From a virus: DNA of 33,822 nt. Shown piece by piece: positions 1 through 8,411 of the stretch (positions are counted from its first letter, which is position 1; every line of letters begins with the position of its first letter). The position numbers and the translations under genes are program-made. A model generated the notes under the pieces. The model was not told the origin of the DNA. It was given only the letters and a program-made list of their open reading frames with translations, and searched no databases. The DNA is taken from positions 1 through 33,822 of IMG/VR virus record IMGVR_UViG_3300025435_000050, one strand, 5' to 3'.

Positions 1-2212
1 TGTGGTGAACGTTCGCGGTGACGGTAACGACCGGGGTGACGGTTAGTGTGTCGATCGCCAACTCTGGCGACAGGTAGATAGATCCCGTAACTGTGGGTGC
101 GGTGGTCAGGTGGGCGCTGTTGGGGTGACTGACTGGCGCGGTGACCGCTATCGTAGGAGTCGCCGATAGCGTGGCGGCGGCGTGAATGGTTTTCGCTGTA
201 GTCGCTGACAGTTCCGGTTCCGACGTAAAGTGTCTGGTAGCAAGTTCGGGATGCAGATGTGCTACACCCGAAACGGCGGGAGTGATCGTGGTGTCGGCGG
301 TGTTGACGTGAGCCACTGCCACCTGGCCGCTAATTGTGGGCGTAATGGTGACGCTGGCTTCGTTGACGTGGGAAACCGTGACGGTGGAAGAAACAGTCGG
401 GGTGACAGTGAGTGTGTCCACGGCAAGTTCGGGATGCAGATGTGCGACCCCGACGATTGTGGTGGTGATAGCCAGTTCTGCGGTGTTGACGTGAGCGACG
501 TTTTCGCGTGCCGAAACTGTTGGGGTTTCGGTGAGAGATGCGGCCAGGTGAATAATCTTCTGCGCGGTGGCGGCAAGTGTCGGTGTGACGGTGACGGCGT
601 CGGTAGCGAGTTCGGGATGCCTGTACAGGTTCGCTATTGCGGTCGGTGCGAATGTGGCGTTCGCGGTGTTGACGTGATGGACCGTGACCGCTGCCGTGAA
701 TTGTGGATCTATGGTGGCGGCGGCTGTCGCGTATGTTTCGCGCCGGCCGACGGCGGCGAGTGTTGGGGCGATGTTAAGTTCGGGACTGGCGGCAGCGGGA
801 TGCAGATGCGCGGTGCTGGCCAGTTGCGGAGTGTAGGTGACGTGGTCGATGGCCAGTTCCGGGTGAAGATAGATTTGGCCGGAAACAGAAGGTGTAGCTT
901 GCAGGGCGGCGGCTTCGACGTGCCGCACAGTGTCCGACAGCGACACCGTTGGCGTCACAGTGACGTTTCCGCTGTTGACGTGGTGGACAGCGACAACAGC
1001 GTCGAAGTTCGGGGTGATGTTCAGATCGGCAGTAGCGTGCAAAGTCTTCTCGAACGCCACCACCGCGGTCGGCGTGATCGTGGGGTTCGCGTTATTGATG
1101 TGCCTGACCGTTATCGAACCCGACAGGGACGGCGTGACCTGAAGTGCGTCGGTCGCCAACTCGGGATGACGATAGATCCTGCATGAAGCGGACGGTGTAA
1201 CGGTCAGCGCCGCAGAGTTGACGTGATCAACGTTGACGACACCCGAAGCGGTAGGCGTGACGGTAAGGGCTGCCTCAACATGAATCGTCTTGGACACCGT
1301 CCCGAAAACCTGCGGTGCAACAACCGGGCCGGAACGCGAAAGGCCGGGACGATAGTTTGCATTCGCCGAAACTTCCGGATTGATGATCGGCGAAGACGTA
1401 AACAGCTTCGCGAAAGACTCGGCGAAAACCGGGGCCGCGGTCAAATGCGCGGACATGGCGCTCGTGCGAACCGCTACACCGTGAAGCGTAGGCGGCATAG
1501 CCAACGCTGCCGAACCGTGCGCAGTACGCAAACCGGCGGCCGAAAATGCCGCCGACAGAGTAGCCGCTGCAGCGTTGTGAATTGTTTTTCTGACGGCGGC
1601 AGCAAGACCAGGAACAACTGCCAGACTGTCTATCGTCAACTCGGGGTCGAGGTAAATGGAGCCGATAATTCTGGGCGAGAACAGACCGGCGGCGTGCATC
1701 GGCGCAATAGTTGTGATCGAGAATACTGGGTTGACATTTAACGCGCCGACGATGTGCCGAATCTTGTGAACAGCGGAAGTCAACGACGGCGGTACGGCCA
1801 AACTGTTATACCCGTAAACCGTACGATGACCGAAAGCGTTAAGAACGGGCGCAATGTTGAGGTACGTATTTCCGTACGCTTCGCGAAGAATGCTGGCATC
1901 TATAAAAGCATCTAGCTCGATAGACAAAGAAACCAAAACTTCGGACACCATCTCGATGCCGAACTGCGGAACAAGATCAAAAAGGGCCTGAGCGAAAACT
2001 TCGGTAACGATCGGGTTCGTGCCCGCCACAACCGTACTAATGCGGTTCTGCTGAGAAGTGCTCGATCTATTCTGCGCGGCTGCTGACGAAACTCGAGAAT
2101 CCGGCGCAGCTACTGAAGCGGTTCGCTCCGGACCCACCGTGGAGACGCGGCTCCGGTCTGGCGCAACTGGAGTGATGCGCCCCGGAACCATTGAGATACG
2201 GTTCCCGGCCAT
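1..2212 (-). CDS. Repetitive Ser/Thr/Val-rich virion (tail or surface) protein, 3' end outside window
   Basis: An uninterrupted frame of 737 codons runs from ATG at 2212 off the left edge; it has no stop in the window. Residues 1-60 carry a short R(I/V)S..V.P.R repeat and residues 65-145 look globular or helical. From about residue 148 to the edge the chain is built of roughly 20-residue units, each starting H(V/P)(N/E).A and followed by (V/I)TPT.S; variants begin HVNTA, HPELA or HVEAA. This composition (Thr, Ser, Val, Ala, His, few Lys or Cys) suggests a beta-strand repeat rod. It lies at the downstream end of the head module, so a tail-fibre, adhesin or surface-lattice role is inferred; I do not recognise a named family. 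An AGAGAAG Shine-Dalgarno lies about 10 bases before the start. Its repeats also create many meaningless open frames on the other strand. Confidence 0.85.
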   Translation of the reverse strand, partial: MAGNRISMVPGRITPVAPDRSRVSTVGPERTASVAAPDSRVSSAAAQNRSSTSQQNRISTVVAGTNPIVTEVFAQALFDLVPQFGIEMVSEVLVSLSIELDAFIDASILREAYGNTYLNIAPVLNAFGHRTVYGYNSLAVPPSLTSAVHKIRHIVGALNVNPVFSITTIAPMHAAGLFSPRIIGSIYLDPELTIDSLAVVPGLAAAVRKTIHNAAAATLSAAFSAAGLRTAHGSAALAMPPTLHGVAVRTSAMSAHLTAAPVFAESFAKLFTSSPIINPEVSANANYRPGLSRSGPVVAPQVFGTVSKTIHVEAALTVTPTASGVVNVDHVNSAALTVTPSASCRIYRHPELATDALQVTPSLSGSITVRHINNANPTITPTAVVAFEKTLHATADLNITPNFDAVVAVHHVNSGNVTVTPTVSLSDTVRHVEAAALQATPSVSGQIYLHPELAIDHVTYTPQLASTAHLHPAAASPELNIAPTLAAVGRRETYATAAATIDPQFTAAVTVHHVNTANATFAPTAIANLYRHPELATDAVTVTPTLAATAQKIIHLAASLTETPTVSARENVAHVNTAELAITTTIVGVAHLHPELAVDTLTVTPTVSSTVTVSHVNEASVTITPTISGQVAVAHVNTADTTITPAVSGVAHLHPELATRHFTSEPELSATTAKTIHAAATLSATPTIAVTAPVSHPNSAHLTTAPTVTGSIYLSPELAIDTLTVTPVVTVTANVHH

Positions 2213-2230
2213 CCATCCCCCACTTCTCTC

Positions 2231-2255
2231 ACCGCCGAGTCCCGAGGACGGCGGT
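2231..2255 (-). repeat. Intergenic hairpin before the repetitive protein
   Basis: ACCGCCG (2231-2237) pairs with CGGCGGT (2249-2255), between the stop of the 2256-2639 gene and the start at 2212. There is no T tract, so it is more likely an mRNA structure or processing site than an intrinsic terminator. Confidence 0.4.
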
Positions 2256-2639
2256 TTAGCTGGCGGTGGGGATGGAAACGCTCAAAGAGGAAAGCTGCAG
2301 GGTGTCTCCCGACGCCCAAGCTTTCGACGCGGAAAGAGCACAGGAGAACAAGAAGGTTCCGCTGGTCGCCGCCGACCAGATAGCAATGTCGGTGATTGTC
2401 TCCGTCGTCCCACCGTTCGTCCATGAAGGAGTGGTGGTCAAAGACACCGTCCCGGACGTCGCCGAACCGAACGTTGCGCTCGCCCTGGTCGTAGAACCGG
2501 CCGAAATCGAAGTTTGGCCACTAGACCCCGGGGGTGCTGTATGCAACTCGACGTAGACCGTTGAGTAGGTCGACGCGGACGTGCCGTTCAGGACGTTTAG
2601 GAGTGCGTTAGCGAGGGTGCTGCTGAATCCGTCTGACAT
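2256..2639 (-). CDS. Small beta-rich phage structural protein (head/tail module)
   Basis: 127 residues. After an N-terminal helix (SDGFSSTLANALLNVLNGTS) the protein is Ser/Thr/Gly rich, with YVELHTAPPGSSGQ, WTNGGTTETITDIAIWSA and SKAWASGDTLQL segments. This pattern, LHT.PPG ... W.NGGTTETIT...IW.A ... A..GDTL, recurs in beta-sandwich proteins of actinophage structural modules, variously annotated as tail or head-fibre proteins. The placement is from memory and no exact function is claimed. AAGGA precedes the ATG by 6 bases. The start overlaps the end of the upstream 40-residue frame by 43 bases. Confidence 0.8.
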   Translation of the reverse strand: MSDGFSSTLANALLNVLNGTSASTYSTVYVELHTAPPGSSGQTSISAGSTTRASATFGSATSGTVSLTTTPSWTNGGTTETITDIAIWSAATSGTFLFSCALSASKAWASGDTLQLSSLSVSIPTAS

Positions 2640-2719
2640 TCTTTTTCCTTATCTTTTTCAGAGGCCCGAATGACTTCGGCGGTAGCCGCTGCTACAAGTT
2701 CTACGTTGACCTGCGACAT
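2597..2719 (-). CDS. Small hypothetical protein (40 aa)
   Basis: Begins MSQVNVELVAAATAEVIRAS and continues with a charged Lys/Glu tail ending in PSLTHS. The ATG at 2719 is preceded by a strong GGGAG ribosome site, and TAG of the upstream gene lies 8 bases away, so translation is very plausible. The first 20 residues would form an amphipathic helix. The 3' end overlaps the next gene in another frame, so part of the tail is constrained by the 2639 start region. Function unknown. Confidence 0.5.
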   Translation of the reverse strand: MSQVNVELVAAATAEVIRASEKDKEKECQTDSAAPSLTHS

Positions 2720-2727
2720 TTTTCTCC

Positions 2728-3036
2728 CTACCAGCACTGCGTCGTCGGAGTGGTGTACATGGTCGGATGAACCTGCCACGGAACCTGCTCACCGATAGCC
2801 GACCCGTCCTTCTCATCTTTCTCGTCTTGCGTGACCTTCAGCTTCGGCTTGACCGCCCCACTGGACTGCTCACCGATACCGTCGTCCTCGCACTCCTCGC
2901 CGTCCTCCATGTTCAACTTTTTCGCCTGCAGTTCGGCGTCAGCCCTGGTCACATAGCAGCCAGCCACCGAACCCCGGCCGTCGGTCACCGCAAACGGCAC
3001 ACCGGGAACATCAGAAACAGCGAGGAACCAACTCAT
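2728..3036 (-). CDS. Acidic hypothetical protein downstream of the prohead protease
   Basis: 102 residues starting MSWFLAVSDVPGVPFAVTDG. The N-terminal ~45 residues read as a small beta/alpha fold (GSVAGCYVTRADAELQAKKL). They are followed by an acidic Asp/Glu linker and a Lys-rich then Pro/Thr-rich tail ending QCW. The ATG at 3036 abuts the TAA of the protease gene (3037-3039), so the two are translationally coupled. The position between protease and small structural genes fits a capsid accessory or scaffold-assisting role, but this is inference only. Confidence 0.7.
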   Translation of the reverse strand: MSWFLAVSDVPGVPFAVTDGRGSVAGCYVTRADAELQAKKLNMEDGEECEDDGIGEQSSGAVKPKLKVTQDEKDEKDGSAIGEQVPWQVHPTMYTTPTTQCW

Positions 3037-5373
3037 TTAGATGACCTTCCGGTGGCGACGGATAACATCATTGAGTTCCGCTTCGCGCTGCGCAGCCTTC
3101 AATCTCTGCTCGGCCAGTTGAGACTCCGAATCCAGGGTTTTCGCGCGGGCGCGCTTGTCGATAACCTCGCGTGCCAGGCGTTCCGCCGGGGTGGTGATGC
3201 GGCAGTTGGGGTCTTGGTCGAGAATTCCGCGGTAACCGACAGGGGCGGAACCAGCGCTACGGAGGTACGCCAACCCCTCGCTGACGGTGCCAGTGTCTGG
3301 CGCACCGATCTCTTTACGAAGCTCTGAGAGCTTGTTGTTGATGTCGCTGCTGGTTCCGGCCTTGATGGGTTTCTTTCCGGTCAGGGTGAGCAACTGGCGG
3401 CGGGCCACGACTAGGCTTTTCCGGAGTTCCACGCTGTTAGAAAGCTGGTAGCAGTGGACGATGGTTCGCTCCAGCGCCTCGGCCATTCCCAGGTCGATGC
3501 TCATCATCTCGCCGTCGTCGCCGCACTCCTCTTTGTCTTCCTCGTCCGCAGCCATCTCGTCGTAGCACTCTTCTTCTTCTTCGCCACGAATGTTGGTGGG
3601 TTCCCAACTCGAACCGGGGCTGAACGCGGTCCCGGGGCCACCGAGGGTAGGGCCGTCGTGCGGGTCGGTGCCGCACATTTCGTCGCTGCCATACATTTCG
3701 GCGTCCATCGAACGAAGCGCGTCGTCAAGGTTCTGCGGGGCAGGGTTCAGGTCATGCGGACCGTTGTACTGGTGCTTCGGGTCGCTCGGCTCGAGTGGAC
3801 CCGTTGTCCAGTCGTAAGCCTGGTGTCCGGGGGCTACGACCGGCGCAGTTCCGACGACAGGGTTCGCGACAGGAACGTTCACGCCACCGGAAACTCGGCC
3901 ATTTCCTTGAACAATGATGTTGTCCGCAGTTTTTCCTTTGGCACCGCCGTAGTTGGGTCGGTCATCGGGCACGGACCCGACCTCTCCACCCACGCTGTAG
4001 GGTTCGTCGTGCGGGTCGCCGCCGCCGCCCTCTCCCTTGAAGTTTCCGTTGACGGGCTTGATTTTCGATCCGGCCGGGTAGGGGCCGAAATCGTACGAGT
4101 CATCGTGGTTGTCCATTGACAGCTCCTGAGTGGACGTATCGTGGGGATCTTTCTCCGGCTGCGGTTTGCTGAAGACAGGTTTCTGGTCGATCATTTTTCC
4201 GCCCTGAATATTTCCAGGAATGGGGCCGGCGTCTACGAGTCCCATCGCGCCGATCTTGTAGGGGCGGTCGTGGGGGTCTTGCGGGTTGCCCGGTCCGTTA
4301 TTTGGACTCCATTGTTGCGCCGGGTCGTTCGCCCTTTTCGTGGAAGGCAACGGAACCTTGGAGCCGTCCGCCATTACGGCAACGAGCGAAACATTTCCAT
4401 CTGCACGCTGAACCTGCTCGATGTGGGACAAACCGGTCTCCGACTTCTCTTCACTGATCTTGATGTTCAGCTTCTCGGCGCGCGCCTTCACTCGCGATTT
4501 AATCGCATTCACCTGAGTCGCTGTATAACCCTTTTGATTCTTCGGCATATTGATGTACGACCAAGCGGCGCGGCAATGATCCTCGGTATCGATCGGATAA
4601 CGCTTCTTGCCGTCCGCCTTATATCCGGGGTCCGCGTACATGACCCCGCCGCCGGATTTTCCTTCCGCATTTTTTCTTTTCATCGGTTGCGGACGAATAG
4701 AACCCAAGCCCTGCGGAACATCTCCGGCCGAAATCGAAACCAACGCCGCCGCCGCACGCTTCACCTGGTCAACGTCCAACTTCCGAAGCTCAACAAGTTC
4801 CTTATTCGACAACTGCGACAATGCGCCAACGGCGTCCGCGATCACGGCGCGAGTTCCAGGATTCATCCCGTAATTAACAACACTCACATCACCCTTTTCC
4901 AGGGTCAGGGAGTTAATCATCCGGTGACTATAAGAGGTGTCCCAGGTCTGGTCCTGAACTCGGAAAGCGAAACTCATCTCGTCCATGTCCTTGCGGCGCA
5001 TCTTCGGAATCAACGCTTTAACATCCGGGTCCGAGGCGTCCAACGAGGCCCACACCCGCAACCCGTGCTGGTCGCTGCTCAGCTTCAACGTTCCGCTCTT
5101 CGTGCGTGCCAGTGGAGTACCAGTGTGATTGATCAGTAGCTGCACGTCGGGCTGCTCGGCGAGGGTCGTGTCGAAGGCCCGCTTCGACAACTGCTCCACC
5201 CAGCCGCCGGCCGCTGGACCTCCATGAACGTCATATTTTTCGAAGGTGGCTGCATAGCCTTCCAAAATAATTTGTCCGGTAGACTTGTCCTCACGGAACT
5301 CGAAACGGCCAACACCCTCACGGCGCTCCACGACGCCAATCAAGTTGGCCCGATCGCTGCGCAATTCAGTCAT
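3037..5373 (-). CDS. HK97-family prohead serine protease fused to a long repeat linker and C-terminal coiled coil
   Basis: 778 residues, far longer than the usual ~200-residue prohead protease. Residues ~20-185 are the S78-type protease, with His83 in LLINHTGTPLARTKSG and Ser134 in DEMSFAFRV as the probable catalytic pair. Residues ~245-303 (KKRYPIDTEDHCRAAWSYIN ... KSRVKARAEKL) match the small helical domain often attached to phage capsid-maturation proteins (DUF6582-like, from memory). Residues ~360-575 are a disordered Gly/Pro linker with repeated DPHD.P motifs at about 366, 409, 453 and 570. A very acidic stretch (~598-622) and a charged C-terminal helix (~725-778) follow. The protease would cut scaffold and capsid N-termini during head maturation; the extra C-terminal part may itself act as scaffold. 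GGAGG precedes the ATG. Confidence 0.9.
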   Translation of the reverse strand: MTELRSDRANLIGVVERREGVGRFEFREDKSTGQIILEGYAATFEKYDVHGGPAAGGWVEQLSKRAFDTTLAEQPDVQLLINHTGTPLARTKSGTLKLSSDQHGLRVWASLDASDPDVKALIPKMRRKDMDEMSFAFRVQDQTWDTSYSHRMINSLTLEKGDVSVVNYGMNPGTRAVIADAVGALSQLSNKELVELRKLDVDQVKRAAAALVSISAGDVPQGLGSIRPQPMKRKNAEGKSGGGVMYADPGYKADGKKRYPIDTEDHCRAAWSYINMPKNQKGYTATQVNAIKSRVKARAEKLNIKISEEKSETGLSHIEQVQRADGNVSLVAVMADGSKVPLPSTKRANDPAQQWSPNNGPGNPQDPHDRPYKIGAMGLVDAGPIPGNIQGGKMIDQKPVFSKPQPEKDPHDTSTQELSMDNHDDSYDFGPYPAGSKIKPVNGNFKGEGGGGDPHDEPYSVGGEVGSVPDDRPNYGGAKGKTADNIIVQGNGRVSGGVNVPVANPVVGTAPVVAPGHQAYDWTTGPLEPSDPKHQYNGPHDLNPAPQNLDDALRSMDAEMYGSDEMCGTDPHDGPTLGGPGTAFSPGSSWEPTNIRGEEEEECYDEMAADEEDKEECGDDGEMMSIDLGMAEALERTIVHCYQLSNSVELRKSLVVARRQLLTLTGKKPIKAGTSSDINNKLSELRKEIGAPDTGTVSEGLAYLRSAGSAPVGYRGILDQDPNCRITTPAERLAREVIDKRARAKTLDSESQLAEQRLKAAQREAELNDVIRRHRKVI

Positions 5374-5407
5374 CTCAAAGCCTCCGCGTTTTCACGGCCG
5401 GAAATGG

Positions 5408-7882
5408 TCATGTCAACTCCTCACCGTCAAGCATGTCACTATGTTTACCGTGGATAACGGAAGCTAGACGTATTTCTTTTTCGTATGTCGCAAATGGATC
5501 ATTATCGGCAGCCCTATTACCGGAACCGTCTTCTCCCCCACCAACTGGCGGAGTCGGATAATGCGCGGGCTTAATATCCGAATCAGGCGGTCCCGCAGGC
5601 GTAGTGCCCAAGGGAACAAAGCCAGGTGGGGCTAGTAAATCATCACCATTAGCCAACGGATCCATTTCTTCGCCGGCGCGAGCCTCATTCGGAGTCAAGA
5701 ACGAACCCTGAATAGCTTCCTTTAGTGCCGCATAACGACCATTCATATCTCCACGCAGCAAAGAATTGTAATCAAAACGGACGAATTGTCCGCGCGGCAA
5801 ACACGATGAAATAACAGATTCAATACACGAAGTCCACGGACGGAACGTATATGTAACGGCACCGAGAGTAATCTGCTCGACACCAGTACCCCACGCCGTG
5901 GTGTTATGCGTAATTATGCCATTAGTGACGTGGGTATGGGTTTCTTCAATCTCAAGCCCAACTGCCTGGCCGTCACCCAGGTGCTCAACAAACTTTACGC
6001 GGTCGTACTCGAATACAACCGGACGCACAGTGGCACAAGGATCTGCCAGAGACTTAAGCCGATCGGCCTTTCCTCGATGCGCCGGATAAAGTACCTGAGC
6101 CAGCTTGGCAAGTTCAGCCCCGCCTTTGACGCGCAGTTGCCAATGATCCCGGCAATCGGATTCTCGGCCATCCGGCATTTTTCGCCGCCCCGCCTTGGTT
6201 GCAAGGTACAGCGACGAGTTGATCCCCAGAAGAGCCAAGAGGTGCTGACAACCGTCAAGAAGTTCACGGCTTGCCGATCCCCAGTGGGCGTGAGGATGCT
6301 TGGCGGTCGTAGAAACGCAACCGTCTGAGTCCATGTAGCCGGTCAAAAATCCTTTCCACGCGTCCGGACCGCCGGCCATCACCATATCGGGCACAAACTT
6401 GTCGTAGCTGTGCGTGCCGATTAGTCCGGACTCGCGCAGTATTCCGCCGATTACCGAACCCGCACCGGCCCCAAGGATGTCGTAAGACCGATTGCCGCGG
6501 TAGGCCAAGCGTCCACCAAGCCCCTCGGTGATAGCTGTCATCTCGGCAATTACGTCAGGATCGGTGTTAGCCCAGCTTGAGTAGTGCTTACCGTCCATGC
6601 GGATATGACCGTCTCCGATCATCTGGCCGAGGAAATACCCGACTTTGCGGTCTAGATGCCCAACCTCGGATTCGAGATGCCCGAGGCCAATCCTGACGTA
6701 GTGACCAGGCTTAAGGTTGCCTGCGTGAATCCACTCGCCGCGGGCATCTAGTGGCCGGTTACCGGGTGTACGGAGTGCGGTCGCGGCCAACATGGGGTGA
6801 TCCGCCGTGCAGGTAAGTTCGCGTCCACGGGTTGTCGTGACTTTAACGATAGGCTTTACTGGAATGCTGCCGACCCAGGACACGCGGGACGCAACCAGCT
6901 TGGACCCATCCCACGCAGTCACCCTGTCACCGGGTATCAGCCGCTCAACCGGGGTGCGAGTACCGTCTGCCATCGTTACTAAAGTTCCCGCCACGACACA
7001 TTCTTTAGTGTCCCCAATCAGAATTGGTGGCACACCAAAAAGAAGACAAATTTCACTACGCTGAAATTGCCTAGTCTGAAGGAATTGTGATTCGTCGGGA
7101 CGCAGCGAGATCGGCTCGAATTTAAAACCTTTACTCAAAACTGCAGGTAGCCGCCGCCCGCCGTGGGATTGAATCCAGTTTTGTTGAATGAGCTGCAGTG
7201 TAGCGGCGTCAACATCCTGGTCGGTTTGTAGCGTTCCAGACGGGGTAGCCGATTCTTTATAGAAACGGTAACCGTATTCTTCTGCCGATAACCCAAGTCC
7301 GATGGCGACTGCTGCTTGACGGATAGGCGACATGCCCCACGGTTCTCCTGGCATTGTGAAACGGCGCATGTGGATGATGTCCTCTTTAGGTACCGGCTCG
7401 CCCATGATTCGATAGATGGGGTCGAACCACATGAGGATGTCTGGTCGGCGCTCGAGGAAAACGATGTCTGGGTGGAGCGGAAGAATGGATGTGGGGTAGC
7501 CGCTGCGGTCACGAGCGGTGATGTAGCTGTAAGCGTTTCCGCGCAGCGCCATGCTGGCCACCATCATCCATTTCCACTGGAAAAGATCGAATCCGGGAAA
7601 AGGTTGGCTGATGATGGCGGGCTGTGGCCTGACCTCTTTGGGGACGCCGCTGCTATCGCGGCGATACGCTTTCCAGGGCAGGCTGGCTATTGTGTCAGCA
7701 AGGAGCCGAACGCAGGCGAACACCGTCATGTGCGCCATCGCGCGATGAACACCCACAAAATCGTCAATGACGCCGACCTGCGGCGGAGGAACGAAGCTTG
7801 AACTCATCAAACTTCGTCGCTCAGGTTCTCCGCCGCCGACGTTACCTCCCGCCGATTGGAGGAATCTTCCAAGAATGCTCAT
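5408..7882 (-). CDS. Portal protein (HK97 type) interrupted by an intein
   Basis: 824 residues from ATG at 7882. That start overlaps the preceding stop as ATGA, which favours it over the in-frame TTG at 7909. N-extein residues 1-294 contain the portal core (MAHMTVFACVRLLADTIASL, GNAYSYI, PEDIIHMR-like, GMSPI). The splice junction falls in the highly conserved PPILIGDTKE / TTAWGTGVEQ stretch. Residues 295-660 are the intein. The C-extein (about 164 residues) carries QITLGAVTYTFRPW, the helical SLLRGDMNGRYAALKEAIQG and a Pro/Gly-rich tail. The portal forms the dodecameric vertex through which TerL packages DNA. Without the intein the mature protein would be about 458 residues, a normal portal size. 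Confidence 0.95.
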   Translation of the reverse strand: MSILGRFLQSAGGNVGGGEPERRSLMSSSFVPPPQVGVIDDFVGVHRAMAHMTVFACVRLLADTIASLPWKAYRRDSSGVPKEVRPQPAIISQPFPGFDLFQWKWMMVASMALRGNAYSYITARDRSGYPTSILPLHPDIVFLERRPDILMWFDPIYRIMGEPVPKEDIIHMRRFTMPGEPWGMSPIRQAAVAIGLGLSAEEYGYRFYKESATPSGTLQTDQDVDAATLQLIQQNWIQSHGGRRLPAVLSKGFKFEPISLRPDESQFLQTRQFQRSEICLLFGVPPILIGDTKECVVAGTLVTMADGTRTPVERLIPGDRVTAWDGSKLVASRVSWVGSIPVKPIVKVTTTRGRELTCTADHPMLAATALRTPGNRPLDARGEWIHAGNLKPGHYVRIGLGHLESEVGHLDRKVGYFLGQMIGDGHIRMDGKHYSSWANTDPDVIAEMTAITEGLGGRLAYRGNRSYDILGAGAGSVIGGILRESGLIGTHSYDKFVPDMVMAGGPDAWKGFLTGYMDSDGCVSTTAKHPHAHWGSASRELLDGCQHLLALLGINSSLYLATKAGRRKMPDGRESDCRDHWQLRVKGGAELAKLAQVLYPAHRGKADRLKSLADPCATVRPVVFEYDRVKFVEHLGDGQAVGLEIEETHTHVTNGIITHNTTAWGTGVEQITLGAVTYTFRPWTSCIESVISSCLPRGQFVRFDYNSLLRGDMNGRYAALKEAIQGSFLTPNEARAGEEMDPLANGDDLLAPPGFVPLGTTPAGPPDSDIKPAHYPTPPVGGGEDGSGNRAADNDPFATYEKEIRLASVIHGKHSDMLDGEELT
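5903..7000 (-). mobile_element. Intein with LAGLIDADG homing endonuclease in the portal gene
   Basis: 366 codons in frame. It starts with Cys (TGT at 6998-7000; CVVAGTLVTMADGTRTPVE) and ends with ITHN before Thr+1 of the C-extein (Asn codon 5903-5905). Splicing block B is seen as CTADHPML. Endonuclease blocks are VGYFLGQMIGDG and FLTGYMDSDGCVS, each with the expected acidic residue. A canonical class 1 mechanism is expected: Cys1 acyl shift, Thr+1 nucleophile, terminal His-Asn cyclisation. Insertion is in the most conserved strand of the portal, typical for homing endonuclease targets. Confidence 0.93.
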
Positions 7883-8025
7883 AATGATTTCCATCCGCAC
7901 GCGAAGCAAGGAACGACCAGCGCATCTTTCCAGACTGCTTTCCGCTCCTCACTTGAGGAATAACCGATTCTGGCGACCGGGGCGGCTTTCACGAACTCCG
8001 CACCGTCGCACACTGGGCACGTCAT
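7879..8025 (-). CDS. Zinc-ribbon microprotein (48 aa)
   Basis: ATG at 8025 to TGA at 7879-7881. MTCPVCDGAEFVKAAPVA opens with CPVC and the C-terminus has PCFACGWKSL, so two CxxC pairs form a likely zinc ribbon. It is locked into the operon at both ends: its ATG overlaps the stop of the membrane-protein gene (CGATGACG) and its own TGA overlaps the portal ATG (TTATGAGC). Such coupling between TerL and portal suggests a packaging or portal-assembly accessory, but no function is known to me. Confidence 0.8.
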   Translation of the reverse strand: MTCPVCDGAEFVKAAPVARIGYSSSEERKAVWKDALVVPCFACGWKSL

Positions 8026-8411
8026 CGCGTTACCTCGGATTTGTTAGTAGATGGCAATCCGGCGGCAATACCCAGGACAATCATGCAGATACCGAGAACA
8101 ACGATGCCGAGCCACAAATAGAGCATGCCGAATCCTGCGGACAGGACAAACATTCCCGCTAGTTGGAGCAGCGTCGCAATAAACTGCTGCCAGTCGCGCT
8201 TCTTGACCTCAGGTACATTGGGCACTCCTACCGGCCTCGTTGACCACGGAGTCGGAAGAACCGGGGCCTGCTGGTCAACTTCGGGATGCGGCGTTGACGC
8301 TCTATCTCCTCCTTCGCGTTCCCGCGCATCGCGATAAAGTCGACCACCCGTGCCGATCTTTGGGCTGTCGCCGTTGATTTTGCTTTTGATGTCGGTCACC
8401 TTGTCCACCAC
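8022..8411 (-). CDS. Small membrane protein between TerL and portal genes
   Basis: 129 residues from GTG at 8411, which is preceded by GAGGGA. The first ~70 residues are polar and Pro/Arg-rich. Two hydrophobic segments follow (about residues 75-92, FIATLLQLAGMFVLSAGFGM, and 95-115, LWLGIVVLGICMIVLGIAAG), giving a two-helix hairpin with a short polar tail. The start lies inside the last 16 bases of the terminase gene. Holins are often this shape, but the position inside the packaging operon makes that only one possibility. Confidence 0.75.
   Translation of the reverse strand: MVDKVTDIKSKINGDSPKIGTGGRLYRDAREREGGDRASTPHPEVDQQAPVLPTPWSTRPVGVPNVPEVKKRDWQQFIATLLQLAGMFVLSAGFGMLYLWLGIVVLGICMIVLGIAAGLPSTNKSEVTR

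Noticed and set aside
230-1741. Several long plus-strand frames rich in Asp, Gly, Val, Arg
   Set aside because: They are antisense shadows of the tandem repeats in the minus-strand frame, with no ribosome sites and low-complexity composition.
7883-7909. TTG start nine codons upstream of the portal ATG
   Set aside because: The ATG at 7882 has a GGA-type ribosome site and the ATGA coupling with the zinc-ribbon gene.
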